A stretch of DNA of 64,000 nt from Naumovozyma dairenensis CBS 421 (taxonomy: Eukaryota; Ascomycota; Saccharomycetes; Saccharomycetales; Saccharomycetaceae), in NCBI RefSeq assembly GCF_000227115.2, contig NC_016484.1, positions 1,054,001-1,118,000 of the forward strand. The letters are read 5' to 3'. Numbering within the stretch: position 1 is the stretch's first letter; every line of letters begins with the position of its first letter. The notes under the pieces were generated by a model. That model saw nothing but the letters and a program-made list of their open reading frames with translations, did not search any database and had not been told where the DNA came from. Of the stretch, positions 1 through 10,607 are shown one piece after another. The position numbers were made by a program, and so were the translations under genes.

Positions 1-433
1 ATTGGACCATTAAACCCGAGAATCTCTTAAAAGTTCTTGGTATACGGACAGTTGGATTCACCTCGATGAGAATGCCTCGACTAGTTTGGATGTAAACTTG
101 TAATTTCCCAGCTTTATTAATTGGAGCATCTAATAATGTTAATAAACATTGATGTGTAATATCTGGTCTGGCTTCACTTATATCTCTCCCCATTTTTTTC
201 AATAGCCCTTGATGATCATCACAATTTAGTAAGGCATATTTATCACCTCCTGGTCCTGATGATGATATCTTATGGGTCTCTAAAGAAGCCATGGCTAGAA
301 CAACAATTAATCTTTGTGTTATCTTATCTTTAGAAGTTAAAACAGGTGGTGCTTGTGGGACTAATGACGCAGGTAACGCCTTTGGATCTCCCCCATTTCT
401 AATGGTATCTCTTACTCTTGAATCTTCAACCAT
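1..433 (-). CDS. EMG1: Emg1/Nep1 18S rRNA pseudouridine methyltransferase, N-terminal part
   Basis: Reading leftward from the ATG at 433-431, the frame stays open to the window edge and gives about 144 residues. It begins [10 protein letters not shown] and continues with [24 protein letters not shown] and [14 protein letters not shown], which I recognise as the conserved N-terminal half of yeast Emg1. In the family this is a SPOUT-fold methyltransferase that N1-methylates the pseudouridine near position 1191 of 18S rRNA and is needed for 40S assembly in the nucleolus. The C-terminal half with the AdoMet knot lies outside the window, so completeness cannot be judged. In S. cerevisiae EMG1 lies on chromosome XII beside RPL37A, the sister region of the YDR500C area, so its place here next to LCD1 reflects differential gene loss after genome duplication. 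Confidence 0.96.
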   Translation of the reverse strand, partial: MVEDSRVRDTIRNGGDPKALPASLVPQAPPVLTSKDKITQRLIVVLAMASLETHKISSSGPGGDKYALLNCDDHQGLLKKMGRDISEARPDITHQCLLTLLDAPINKAGKLQVYIQTSRGILIEVNPTVRIPRTFKRFSGLMVQ

Positions 434-3137
434 TGTACGTATGTGTCTGTGTGTGTTTATGTGCTTGCTTTATATATTATGGTACGATCTGAAACTTTTA
501 TAGGATCGATTGAGACTGTATTTGTACTGTCATTAGCAACCACTTTGATTTTGACTTCATTATTGCATATTAATTATTTCATCTCATCTCGTATTTCTTT
601 TCACTGACTGTTCAATTTTCGTGAATTTCCCAAAAATTTCCAAAAATTTTCACATCGTCTCCCACGGTTCCACAACGCAACATAAGATGATTATTTTCTG
701 TCGCGGAGTTCCCCGCCAGAGCCCGGCGGCGTCAGAAAAATTCAAAGTATCCGTATAAGTTACGAGGGGTCAAATTGTTGAGACAGATAAGAAGACGCTT
801 AAGCGTAGAAAGTTCCGAGTTATGTTTAGACTGTAAGTGACAGAAAAGTGGAAGTATTGAGCATGAAACGGATCAGTTGAATAGAGAGTTATAGCCTAAT
901 ACGCAGAAGCAATGAAGTTTCAGATAAGCTATATATGATGCACAGTATTGGTGGGAACGCATCATCATATAGCTAGAAATATCTGATAATGTGCAACGGA
1001 TTACTGTGTCCCATAATAGCTATTGTAGAAACCTGTCTTAACACAAAATATAATTTCAAGGAATAATTATTACTTTAAGGAAATCCATCAAGGGGTTGAG
1101 ATATAGGTTGGAGAAATAACACTATTCGAGAAACATATAAAAAGGATGACAGTTTATATATTTTATATACCATTTCCTTTCTGTTTAATATATAGTCGAT
1201 ACATAGAAAAACAACAAGCTTTTACAAGTAAACAACTGCATACACAGCTATCTTCTACTAATATACCATGTCTTTTAATAATAATGACACTGACGCTAAC
1301 ACACAAAACGCCGTCACCGACGCTTCTTTGAGTTCATCTCAAAACAAATTGATATCTTCTGATTGTGTTAATAAGGTTCTTTCGTAGTTGAAAGAGAATA
1401 ATCCAAAGAACAGCTTCGATAATTTTCGTATTGGTTACCAGGTATTGAATAGATACCAGAGAGAAGACTGTTTCCCACATATAGCTAATTCTGACTGTTG
1501 ATAATAGACAATAATTATTTCAATTTGTAGGTGTTTATCCTACGCATATCTTTGTACCTGGGCCTCTCCCAATTAATCAAAAGAAAATATACCCAGTACT
1601 CAAGGGGTTTGTGGAATATATATTTCCTGTTTTCCCCTCTGAGTACTTAATTAACCTGTGTGCTGCTGCCTTCCTTGTCGCCTGGTAATTGCTATAGCTG
1701 TCGCACCTGTTAGGTAATTTCGAATAACTATATAACCTCACTTATAGGGGAACGAACTGATTGGTATAATTAACATATGTATATAGTAAACTGGAAAGGA
1801 GTCTAGATTCTATGTCGGAATTGAGTAATTAGTACATCTTGTGTTGTGAATAAGATCGTTTTACTTGAATATGGTTCTGTCACTTTTTTAGGGGGGGGAA
1901 GTTCTATCGAGGACATTCAACTTTTGTCTTGTAACTTTGAACAAAGCTTTAAATTATTTGAGTACTGTTAGGTTAATTGAAGTATTTAAAATAAAATAGA
2001 GTAGAGCTTTTAGTTGTTTGGTTTGTTGTATAAATATGTATATAAATATTTATTATTGAATTTTGAAAATTAGTTGTGATATACGCTGACGTACTTAAGT
2101 TCCCGGAGAAGAAGAAGACAAAGACTAGGGGAAAAGCCATAATTAGGAGGGTTAAATATTTGGAAAGTGTTCCATTCAGTATGTGTAGGTATTTTGGGTG
2201 TATGGGAATTCATGTAGAAGACGAAAAAGGAATTGATATCTAACTAAGTGAACTAGTCTAAAAAATTCAAAAAAATTCAGAGTGAACTTCAAAATGGAAA
2301 ACCTTTGAAGTGAGAAATTAAAGAAGTAGATTAAGAATTAAACGGAAAAGTGTCTTATTTTAATGCAATCTTATTTATCTCCTTGTGCGTTGTCCATTAT
2401 CAGTTTTTCATATTTATGTGTGTATGCTTAGCTGTCCTTTTATTCATTTGCACATTACAGTCATCTTTCATTTAAAAAAAGTACAGGAAATATAGCCATA
2501 TCTTTTCTTAGAAGCTGCCATATTACAAAGGGCCAAAAATTACTCTGAGGTTCATGGTATTCAACAACCATCTACTTTAATGTCCCGAGATGCTCACTAA
2601 AAATGCAGAGGCATACTCTTTTATATGACAGTCGTTACACTTTAACAACATGAGAATTCTGTAAAATATTGTACAAAGTTCTTTAATTGTTTCAAGGTCT
2701 ATTTTTTTATTTATTTTAGCATATTTTTTCTTTTTGATTTCAAAAAAATTAGTTTAATTATTCCTGCTAAAGGCTAAGTGATTAAATTTTAATGATCAAA
2801 AATAAATAAAAAAGATCTCTTAAACAGGTTTTTTAATTACCCAAAAAACAACCTCAAATAAGAATCAAAAATTCGAATAAGTACTTTTTTTATAAAGTTT
2901 CACTCGACTTTATCCTTCACAAGTCCCTTATTCTTCATTTTTGGAGGTGTAAGCGCCTGTTTTTTTAAGCGCTCAATTAGAGACCATATATAAGTTAACT
3001 TTTCCTATCATTATGAAATTTTATTTTTCGACATCTGATAGAACAATAACAATAATAACCAAAGCTACGATAATAAGAAACATTAACGCCGTCGACCGTT
3101 CACCACCACTTCTATTACTTAGGGTTTTTTCCTCCAG
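434..3137. other. Long intergenic region between EMG1 and LCD1
   Basis: This 2.7-kb stretch is unusually long for this genome and holds no convincing intact gene. The first few hundred bases must contain the divergent EMG1 promoter. The stretch 660-740 is relatively GC-rich. A degenerate ORF lies at 1268-1501 and is listed separately. The remainder, about 1500-3000, is AT-rich with many stops in all frames; the last 150 bases carry the LCD1 promoter and leader. Confidence 0.6.
1268..1501 (+). pseudogene. Possible decayed coding relic, one in-frame stop
   Basis: An ATG at 1268 opens 39 codons with a protein-like composition rich in Asn, Asp, Ser and Thr (it starts MSFNNNDTDANTQ). They end at TAG 1385-1387, after which the same frame continues for 37 codons to TGA at 1499-1501. 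The regular low-complexity start resembles the N-termini of yeast Ty1/copia-type Gag proteins, but I see no convincing long terminal repeat or primer site beside it. It may equally be the remains of a lost cellular gene or chance. The function is unknown. Confidence 0.25.
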
Positions 3138-5540
3138 ATGAACAACCTCGATAATGATGACGATAATGACATTTTCGCGTCTTCTTCTGATGATGACATG
3201 ATTTTAGAATTAAGCACAAGACCTCCACGATTCACACAGGTTCAAAATACCATTAATAACGACTATACGCAATCCCAGCTCCCAGCTCTAGATACTTTAC
3301 CATCGAATGCTACACAGAACGTGACAAATGCAAATGGCAATGCAACAGTAACCGCAGTTACCAGAGATAATAATAACTTATCACACAATGATCTTATGAA
3401 AGCTCAAGGTGAAGCAAGTATGCTTCGAGATAAGTTGAAGGTTTTGCAATCTGAAAAGGAAAAAGAATTGATAAACGAACAAAGTAAAAATAAAAAATTA
3501 AAAGAATCACATCTGGATGAATTAAATAAACTAAAACACGAATTACAAAGGTTGGAAGATGAAAAAAAATTCTTAATTATGGAAAATAAAAGTTCTTTAA
3601 AATCAAGATCTACTGTACCTGCATTATCTAATGATAGTGATAATAACAGAGAAAGTTCGGTAACTTTATCTTCAGAATCTATGTCCGCATCAAATACAGC
3701 TATTAACAATACTGCAACAGCGATAAAAACTTCTCCTTCATCAAAAAGAAGAAAAATTGGACAAACTAAACTTAAAAAACAATATATACAATTAAATCCA
3801 AATAGAGTCACTCCAGATGAAACTTCTGTATTATTCGAAAACATAATGTTACATAGGTTGGTTGGGTGCGATTTAAACACAATTGAAATGCTTAGTAGAA
3901 TAAAACTTGAGTATATTGAAAATTTCCAATTTAAAAGTTTTATCATACCGAAAGGTGAATCTATTGGAAAATCATTAATTAGTTTATTTCTACGCTGTAA
4001 GAAAGGAATGAAACTAGATAACTTTATTGATACGTTATTGGAACATATTGCTGTATTAATTAAAGAAATTTCATTCCATGAAAGGGAGTTTGATTTGGCA
4101 GTACCATTTTTGGTAGTAATAATGTTTGAGTTGGTAAATTTTAGACCGAGTGCCGTTCATATCTTCGCATTAAAGGATTTATTTTATTTCACTTGTGATT
4201 TAATTAAGAAATATCAACATGTCTTGAAAAAACCAGTGAGGAAAACTCCATTAGATATGACTTTCGGACCACAAATATTCCAGTATGAATTCATTGATTT
4301 ATTAATTGTGCTATTTTCCTTTGACTTATTGGAGCTTTCGTTAAGAATTTTACAATTACATCCAATTAGTGAAATATCGGATTTCCTAGATAGTAAATTA
4401 TTAAAATCATTAGAGCAGTTGTTTTCATTAACTTTAACTTTATCATATAAGCCAATAATAAATGTTATTTACAATACTGTGGAAATGCTAAATATACTAT
4501 CAACGATATTAGTGACAGCCCAGTCAGATCCACAGAATGTTGAAAATGCTGAAACGGAAGATCCCATAATACCGCCACAATGGTGGAAAATGTCAGTAAC
4601 AAGGTTATATAATGTCCTGTCAAAACAAGTTAGTAATCATAATTTATATTCCGATATTTCAGATGATGAAGAAGCTAATGTTAACCATAGTAGTAATAAT
4701 AATTTGAATAATAATAATAATAATAATATGGCAGTTAAGAATGACGTTTTAACTATATCCCGATTCACTGATTTATTTAGTTTAATACGAAATATGGGGA
4801 ATAATACCATCGCACCTTTTATTTCTGAATTAATAAGTGAAGAGAAATTAAGTGGTATTCCAGAGGTTATTTCAAAGGAAGATATATTGATCTCTGACCC
4901 AGAGAAAATTGATTTTAAATTAGAACGATGGTTTTTATATTTGAAAGATGATATTTTGAATATTTTAGAGAATTTATTAATGGTTTATCCTGAGGAAAAT
5001 ACATTGATTAATGGAGAGATGCTCATTCAATTAACTAAATTAATGTCCAAAGAACAAGAAATGATGATTGTACGTCATGTAGGACAACAATCAACAAATT
5101 TAGGTTTACGATGTGATATAGTTGATCATATTCTTGTTATAATTTACAGATTATGGACTGACCATTATAACCAATTAAGTGAAGAGAATATTAAAGAGAT
5201 TGAAAATGAATTAGTAGTTTCATTATGGAAAGTCATTGTTTCACAAACTGCAGAAAAGGAAGATTATGATGCTAAGGAAATGAATGAACATAGACAATTG
5301 GTAGATAAATTCAATGAGTTATCTTTAAAGGATCAAGTTTTATATTTCGATGATACTTTGGAGGACATACCTGAGTATATTGAACAAGATTTGAAAAAGG
5401 ATTTGGATGAAAGATGTCAGAGAATTATGCAGGTCCGATATCGTAATGAATATCAAGAAATGGCAAAGACTATTCTAGAATCAAAATTTTTAGTAAGTTT
5501 AGAAAATATAGATAGTTTATATGATGCCATGGGCCTATAA
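3138..5540 (+). CDS. LCD1: Lcd1/Ddc2 checkpoint protein (ATRIP homologue)
   Basis: The 800-residue product matches yeast Lcd1 (Ddc2) along its length: an acidic start (residues 6-22), the motif STRPPRFTQ, the stretch KAQGEASMLRDK opening a charged coiled coil at about 87-150, the LNPNR-TPDET segment, and a helical C-terminus ending SLYDAMGL. In the family, Lcd1 is the obligate partner of the Mec1 (ATR) kinase. It binds RPA-coated single-stranded DNA through its N-terminus and Mec1 through the HEAT-like C-terminal region, launching the DNA-damage checkpoint. It is somewhat longer than the S. cerevisiae protein (747 residues), partly through Asn runs near residue 525. It is convergent with RPL37, as in S. 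cerevisiae (YDR499W/YDR500C). Confidence 0.95.
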   Translation: MNNLDNDDDNDIFASSSDDDMILELSTRPPRFTQVQNTINNDYTQSQLPALDTLPSNATQNVTNANGNATVTAVTRDNNNLSHNDLMKAQGEASMLRDKLKVLQSEKEKELINEQSKNKKLKESHLDELNKLKHELQRLEDEKKFLIMENKSSLKSRSTVPALSNDSDNNRESSVTLSSESMSASNTAINNTATAIKTSPSSKRRKIGQTKLKKQYIQLNPNRVTPDETSVLFENIMLHRLVGCDLNTIEMLSRIKLEYIENFQFKSFIIPKGESIGKSLISLFLRCKKGMKLDNFIDTLLEHIAVLIKEISFHEREFDLAVPFLVVIMFELVNFRPSAVHIFALKDLFYFTCDLIKKYQHVLKKPVRKTPLDMTFGPQIFQYEFIDLLIVLFSFDLLELSLRILQLHPISEISDFLDSKLLKSLEQLFSLTLTLSYKPIINVIYNTVEMLNILSTILVTAQSDPQNVENAETEDPIIPPQWWKMSVTRLYNVLSKQVSNHNLYSDISDDEEANVNHSSNNNLNNNNNNNMAVKNDVLTISRFTDLFSLIRNMGNNTIAPFISELISEEKLSGIPEVISKEDILISDPEKIDFKLERWFLYLKDDILNILENLLMVYPEENTLINGEMLIQLTKLMSKEQEMMIVRHVGQQSTNLGLRCDIVDHILVIIYRLWTDHYNQLSEENIKEIENELVVSLWKVIVSQTAEKEDYDAKEMNEHRQLVDKFNELSLKDQVLYFDDTLEDIPEYIEQDLKKDLDERCQRIMQVRYRNEYQEMAKTILESKFLVSLENIDSLYDAMGL

Positions 5541-5671
5541 AACAGTATAATATTATCATGACTTAGAATTTTCAGTATTTTTATTGAATGGGATTTGAAG
5601 ATATTAAATGAGTATATTTATTTTAATTTTTTTTTATATTAACTAATTAAGTTTTTTATTCATTAATTAAT

Positions 5672-6436
5672 TTAGGCGGAGGCCTTCTTGACAGCAGCAC
5701 CAGATTGGAAACCGTTCTTGAATTTTCTGGAAACGTGCTTCAAGTATCTCATTCTACCGGTACCTGTAGTAGTTCTTCTCTTAGACTTAGCACCCCAGTT
5801 GTAAGATCTAGTCTTGGCAGCTGGGTAACCACAACCGGCACAAGTTTTCTTTTGAACATGGAATGAACGACGACCACATCTGTTACACAAAGTGTGGGAT
5901 TTGTTGTGACGCTTACCGAAAGAAGGAGTACCCTCTGTTTAAAAAGAAGTTTTTGAATAATCAAATGTTCTCATAATTTGAGTCGATTGATTATAATAAA
6001 TTAGGTTAGTAAATCTTGTTATTTTCATAATCTTTTATTAAGCCATGTCATATACAGAGGCAGAGTGAAACGTTTGAAGAAATTAATTCGTGCACGGTAA
6101 TGCATCTCATTCCCTTCGTATCGGGATATTCAGGACCTTACGAAGTTTTCCTCTTTAATTTTTTGAGATTTTCATTCGATATCTTCCTCGGTTCCCACAT
6201 TCATTTACTTCTTAATTCTTTAGGATTGATTCCTGCACTCAGAAATTCTGATGTATTCAATTACCTTTTACCTGAATATCGCACTTTACGTAAAACTTCC
6301 ACTTATTAAAACTTGGTCTTCACCTGAATTATACAATTTTGATGGATGACACTTATTTGAATATTACCCGTAACTCTGATGACATGATGACATGGACTCC
6401 CTTTCTCTTTCAGTATTCTTTGCACATACTACCCAT
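5672..6436 (-). CDS. RPL37B: Ribosomal protein eL37 (Rpl37), two exons
   Basis: The CDS is complement(join(5672..5934,6430..6436)). Exon 1 is only 7 nt (ATGGGTA), exon 2 is 263 nt, and the spliced product is 89 residues starting [16 protein letters not shown]. It has the zinc-binding CNRC and CAGC pairs of eL37 and a highly basic C-terminus ending KKASA. eL37 binds rRNA in the large ribosomal subunit. The reading frame lacks a methionine at the proper N-terminus unless the tiny first exon is used, which decides the model. S. cerevisiae RPL37A and RPL37B have the same exon layout. The B name rests on synteny with LCD1 and PLM2 only. Confidence 0.95.
5935..6429 (-). other. Spliceosomal intron of RPL37
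   Basis: On the minus strand the intron starts GTATGT (6429-6424), has a perfect TACTAAC branch box (6011-6005) and ends CAG (5937-5935), 68 nt past the branch box. At 495 nt it is a typical long ribosomal-protein-gene intron. Confidence 0.93.
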
Positions 6437-6984
6437 TTTTGCTTATTAATTTATGTAGTTGTTTTTCTATGCTTTTCCTATAATTAAGCACTACTATATG
6501 GTGAGCTTTAGCTTGCTTTTCACTACTATCCTATCTCTTGAAATCTCTAGATATTACGAAAGTTTCACTACTGTGTGTGCGTAACCGGTAGTTTCTCAGA
6601 GGTTTGTTCGAAGAGAGGGCTTTGTTGATATTATTTTTGGCGGTTGTGGTGTGGTGTAAGGAGTGAGAAATATTTCAAAAAAAAAATGCAACAAAAAAAT
6701 GAAGAATTTAAGAAAAATCAAAAAACAAAAAATAAATGTCTGGGTGGAAATTTGAATTTTTAAAATGTACGGATTGTGCGGTCACGTGGAGTCTGACGCG
6801 TTTTCGCGTTTGAAATGTAAACAAACTACTAGTAATTTTCGCGTTTGACATTTTTATCTGGGTATTAGACTATATACTTTATCACCATATGAAGAATATA
6901 TTGAGATGATCAATCCAATTGGTTTTAGAACATCTATTTCCAGCCCACTAAGCTCTGCTAAATAAATCTTAATTACCTGAGGTC
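6437..6984. other. Divergent promoter region between RPL37 and PLM2
   Basis: These 548 bases hold the upstream sequences of both divergent genes. The half near PLM2 carries a cluster of G1/S elements, listed separately. The half near RPL37 has GT-rich tracts (6570-6660) that could bind a general factor such as Rap1 or Tbf1, but no site is clear enough to name. Confidence 0.6.
6783..6843 (+). promoter_or_regulatory. G1/S control cluster: E-box, MCB, two SCB-like sites, Fkh-like site
   Basis: The segment contains CACGTG at 6783-6788, the MCB core ACGCGT at 6796-6801, TTTCGCG (reverse of the SCB form CGCGAAA) at 6802-6808 and again at 6837-6843, and GTAAACAAA (forkhead type) at 6817-6825. It lies 140-200 bp before the PLM2 start. 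In S. cerevisiae PLM2 and TOS4 are SBF/MBF targets induced at G1/S, so this arrangement is expected; actual binding is inferred. Confidence 0.7.
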
Positions 6985-9003
6985 TTGTGGAAGATCATAG
7001 TAAAAAGAAAAAACATTCAAGAATCATATATGCCACCTCGGTTTCCTCCTTCATCTCCTGTTGCTGGGGTTTCCATTCAGGGACAAGGTTCAATCAGTGG
7101 GGATCCATCATTTGAGTACATTGACTCGAAGAGCTACCATGCTATCTCTCCCATTTCTACTGGGAATAGAAAATTGTATCCCACACCATTCCCATCCTCA
7201 AGTGTTGGACATACAGACTTATCATCGCCGATAAGGAGGAGAAAGGAAAAGACACCTGAACATCGACCCATTAATAATAAATCCTATAATGAAAAAAATC
7301 TAATACCTCTAATGTTAGATCCTACAGATACATCAAGATTAGCAATTGGTCGTAAACATTCTGTTTGTCAGTTTTTATTACCAAGTAAAAGAAATATATC
7401 AAGACAACATGCATTTATATCATATATTGCCAAGGGGAACCAAATTCAACTGGAATGTAATGGAACAAATTCAATTGTAATTATATTACCATCTAAATTA
7501 AAATGCAATCTTGTTAAACCATCTCCATCAAAGAAAATATTTAAAATTGCGGAAAGTCACGACGACACTGTAATAGAGGGAAATTCCAAATTGAAAGCAG
7601 CTAGAAGTCAAGAATTATCTTCATTTGTATTACTTAAAGGAGAAACTGTCATTATTCCATTTATTGAAGGCACTATCATTGATTTTAGACAAGCACAAGT
7701 GGTTTTGCAATTAAAAGATATTACTCACAGAGGCGATGTTGATAAACAGGATTATTATTTGAATGATGAATACGCTACAGAGACAGAAGATGAACTCTCT
7801 AAACTTTCAATAAATAGTGATGATTTCCATTCAAAAGGAATGATGACACCTGAGAAAAAATTAGTTCCTGTGATGGTAGATTCTCCGCGAACAGAAAAAC
7901 TCACCGTTAGCATATCAAAAGAGTCATCTCCGATTAAGTTTAAGCGACCATCAATAGATTTAATTACCACTCCCTTTACGAATCGGTTATCATCACATTT
8001 ATTAGAACCAACTACGCCAGTTAAGAATATCAACTTTAATTATAGAAATTCAATTGAAAGAACTCCTATTAGAAGAAATGTTCCCGATGAAGATTGTTCA
8101 ATTGAAAAATTGCATACTTTTATATTAAATTCTGTCCCTATAAGTGCTAAAAATGAAAGTCATGCAAATAAATGTTCTACAGATAAATTATTAGAATTTG
8201 CATTGAAACGAAGAACAATATCACATTCTTCATCACTTCCACAGGATATAGATAGGAATAAGAATAATATCATCAAATCTGATGACAAATCGGAAAAAGT
8301 CAGAGATGAAAAAACAACTAGTAAAGAAGATGAGTTATCACATGTGCCGATAGTAGAAGTTACAACGGTGTCGTTTGCAGATAATATTGAAGATATTACA
8401 CATGACGATATTGTGCATGAAAAGACATCTCTATTTGTGGGAACTGATTCCAAACAAGAAAATTTCAACAATGAAAAAATAAACTTATCTAAGAAACGTG
8501 CAATTGAAGAAGACCAAGTTTCGAATAGAATCAAAAAATCTAGATCAGTCGTAAATTTTGAGGATGTCTCTAGTGATCACAATACAGGGGAAACGGCAAC
8601 TGTTTCAGAGAAAGAGGTAGATCTTGATATTTTAGGTTCATTACGATCTCAAGGAATACAATATCAAGAATTACAATATATTCTGTCTAATCATTTAGCC
8701 TTTACTAATGTCCAACAAGTTCCCTTAAGTCAATTACGAATGACGAATTCTAAAATAGAGGAGTTGACATTTGATGAATTAAGAACTATTTTAAAGGATG
8801 AAAAATCCATTGGAGTCATTGAAAGAGAAGGTAAAGATGCTGCAGGGAAACCCCTGGAAGAGGAATACTATTATGACATGGAGAATGATCCTGATTTAAA
8901 TAGGAAAAAACTTATAATATCATTGAAGGGGGGCAATGGGCGAATAAGGTCATGTAGGAAAAAGCACAAACAATATTTCTGGAAAAGACCTACAAAGAGA
9001 TGA
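6985..9003 (+). CDS. PLM2: Plm2/Tos4-family FHA-domain protein
   Basis: The 672-residue frame has a forkhead-associated domain at about residues 108-235, with the phosphopeptide-binding signature GR (122-123) and SRQH (139-142). It is followed by a long Ser/Thr/Asp-rich tail and a basic C-terminus. Plm2 and Tos4 are nuclear, chromatin-associated proteins expressed at G1/S and after DNA damage. Position between RPL37 and SAM2 equals that of PLM2 (YDR501W); the ohnologue TOS4 sits between its counterparts on chromosome XII, so the choice rests on synteny. The first ATG (6985) and a second in-frame ATG at 7030 (MPPRFPPSSP) are both plausible starts; the second opens the more protein-like proline-rich segment. 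It is longer than the S. cerevisiae proteins (about 490-520). Confidence 0.88.
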   Translation: MWKIIVKRKNIQESYMPPRFPPSSPVAGVSIQGQGSISGDPSFEYIDSKSYHAISPISTGNRKLYPTPFPSSSVGHTDLSSPIRRRKEKTPEHRPINNKSYNEKNLIPLMLDPTDTSRLAIGRKHSVCQFLLPSKRNISRQHAFISYIAKGNQIQLECNGTNSIVIILPSKLKCNLVKPSPSKKIFKIAESHDDTVIEGNSKLKAARSQELSSFVLLKGETVIIPFIEGTIIDFRQAQVVLQLKDITHRGDVDKQDYYLNDEYATETEDELSKLSINSDDFHSKGMMTPEKKLVPVMVDSPRTEKLTVSISKESSPIKFKRPSIDLITTPFTNRLSSHLLEPTTPVKNINFNYRNSIERTPIRRNVPDEDCSIEKLHTFILNSVPISAKNESHANKCSTDKLLEFALKRRTISHSSSLPQDIDRNKNNIIKSDDKSEKVRDEKTTSKEDELSHVPIVEVTTVSFADNIEDITHDDIVHEKTSLFVGTDSKQENFNNEKINLSKKRAIEEDQVSNRIKKSRSVVNFEDVSSDHNTGETATVSEKEVDLDILGSLRSQGIQYQELQYILSNHLAFTNVQQVPLSQLRMTNSKIEELTFDELRTILKDEKSIGVIEREGKDAAGKPLEEEYYYDMENDPDLNRKKLIISLKGGNGRIRSCRKKHKQYFWKRPTKR

Positions 9004-9443
9004 TTTCAAAAATAAATCGCTGTGTCTGCATATAGAAACTTTATATCATTTAATCCATAACTTATAATTCTACTATTTATTATATGAAAATTATTTCGAG
9101 ATTTACCAATACTTATTTTGCATGGAATTGCGGATCAACTGTATCTTCCAATCTTTCATTTATTATATTATGTACAACGTCCAAAAATGCAATGCCCCAG
9201 GTTTAAGAGAATATCATGTAAAGCAATAATAAAGGATTTTTTTAAAAGTGTATAAAGCTATTTAAAGTTTAATATATTACAAATATTTTACAGATATATA
9301 AACCTAAAATTATTTTATTTTTTGCATTTAATATTTCCAAGAGAATGTATAATTATGGGCTATGAGTGTAATTTTTTATTTTATGTTATGTTATGAGGTG
9401 ATATTTTTTGTCTATCAAAATGTAGATCATTTTATAGATCTGA
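9004..9443. other. Convergent 3' region of PLM2 and SAM2
   Basis: This AT-rich stretch of 440 bases lies between two gene ends. No RNA gene or ORF is visible; it should hold both polyadenylation regions. Confidence 0.6.
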
Positions 9444-10607
9444 TTAAAGCTCTAAAGTCTTTGGTTGTTCCCATGGGTAATCTTGGTTAGTGAAATGACC
9501 GTAAGAAGCAGTTGGTAAGTAGATTGGTCTAGCTAAATCTAAATCTCTAACAAGAACACCTGGTCTTAAATCGAAGTTCTTCTTTATGATAGCAATGATT
9601 TCTTCATCAGATTTGGTTGAGGTACCGTAAGTATCGACGTGTAAGGATAATGGTTCAGCGATACCGATAGCGTAAGAGAATTGAACTTGAACTCTCTTAC
9701 ATAGACCAGCAGCAACTAAAGATTTAGCGACCCATCTAGCAGCATAAGCAGCAGAACGATCGACCTTAGAGTAATCCTTACCTGAGAAGGCACCACCACC
9801 AACAGAAGAGGCACCACCGTAAGCATCGACGATAATCTTTCTACCGGTTAAACCAGCATCACCTTGTGGACCACCGATGACGAATCTACCGGAAGGTTGA
9901 ATGTAGAATTTAGTATCAGCATCCATCATATCAGCTGGAATGACCTTGTCAATGATTTCAGTCTTGATTTTAGATCTTAAATCTTCAGTAGAGATAGAGT
10001 CAGCATGTTGAGCGGAAACAACAACGGTGTCAATTCTTTGTGGGACCCATCTACCATTGTCATCTTCATATTCAACGGTAACTTGAGTCTTAGTGTCAGG
10101 TCTAATCCAATCCAAAGATCCATCTCTTCTTGCGTCAGCCATAGCCATGTTCAATTTATGAGCCAATAAGATGGTTAATGGTAAACCTTCTGGTGTTTCA
10201 TCGGTGGCGTAACCGAACATAATACCTTGATCACCGGCACCTAAGTCTTCCAAAGCTTTTTCATAATGTAAACCTTGAGCGATATCTGGAGATTGTTGTT
10301 CGATAGCGACTAAAACGTTACAAGTCTTGTAATCGAAACCCTTTTCAGAAGCATCATAACCGATTTGCTTAATAGTATCTCTAACAACTTTTTGGTAATC
10401 GATGACAGCTTTGGTGGTAATTTCACCAAGGACCATAATCATACCGGTTTTAGCGGCAGTTTCACATGCAACTTTAGATAATGGATCTTGAGCAAGACAT
10501 GCGTCTAAGATGGCATCTGAGACTTGATCACAGATCTTATCTGGGTGACCTTCACCGACGGATTCGGAAGTGAAAAGGAATCTTTTGTTGCTGTTTGTAG
10601 TAGCCAT
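9444..10607 (-). CDS. SAM2: S-adenosylmethionine synthetase
   Basis: The start at 10607 gives 387 residues beginning [20 protein letters not shown], in line with yeast Sam1/Sam2 (about 382-384). Upstream in-frame codons exist but encode no conserved sequence. The family signatures are GHPDK (20-24), the GAGDQG hexapeptide (123-128) and the glycine-rich GGGAFSGKD loop near residue 280, all intact. The cytosolic enzyme makes AdoMet from methionine and ATP, feeding methylation (EMG1 at the window edge is one consumer). Codon use is strongly biased towards favoured codons, as expected for an abundant enzyme. A Met31/Met32-type site lies upstream. SAM2 rather than SAM1 is chosen by synteny. Confidence 0.96.
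   Translation of the reverse strand: MATTNSNKRFLFTSESVGEGHPDKICDQVSDAILDACLAQDPLSKVACETAAKTGMIMVLGEITTKAVIDYQKVVRDTIKQIGYDASEKGFDYKTCNVLVAIEQQSPDIAQGLHYEKALEDLGAGDQGIMFGYATDETPEGLPLTILLAHKLNMAMADARRDGSLDWIRPDTKTQVTVEYEDDNGRWVPQRIDTVVVSAQHADSISTEDLRSKIKTEIIDKVIPADMMDADTKFYIQPSGRFVIGGPQGDAGLTGRKIIVDAYGGASSVGGGAFSGKDYSKVDRSAAYAARWVAKSLVAAGLCKRVQVQFSYAIGIAEPLSLHVDTYGTSTKSDEEIIAIIKKNFDLRPGVLVRDLDLARPIYLPTASYGHFTNQDYPWEQPKTLEL

Noticed and set aside
776..1216. Possible long terminal repeat starting TGTTGAGACAG and ending ACAACA before the relic ORF
   Set aside because: There is no 5-bp target duplication, no primer-binding site after the supposed end and no second copy in the window. The start motif recurs at 35058 without further similarity.
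3404..3946. 180-codon frame antisense to LCD1
   Set aside because: It is explained by the Lys/Glu-rich coding strand; no family resemblance.
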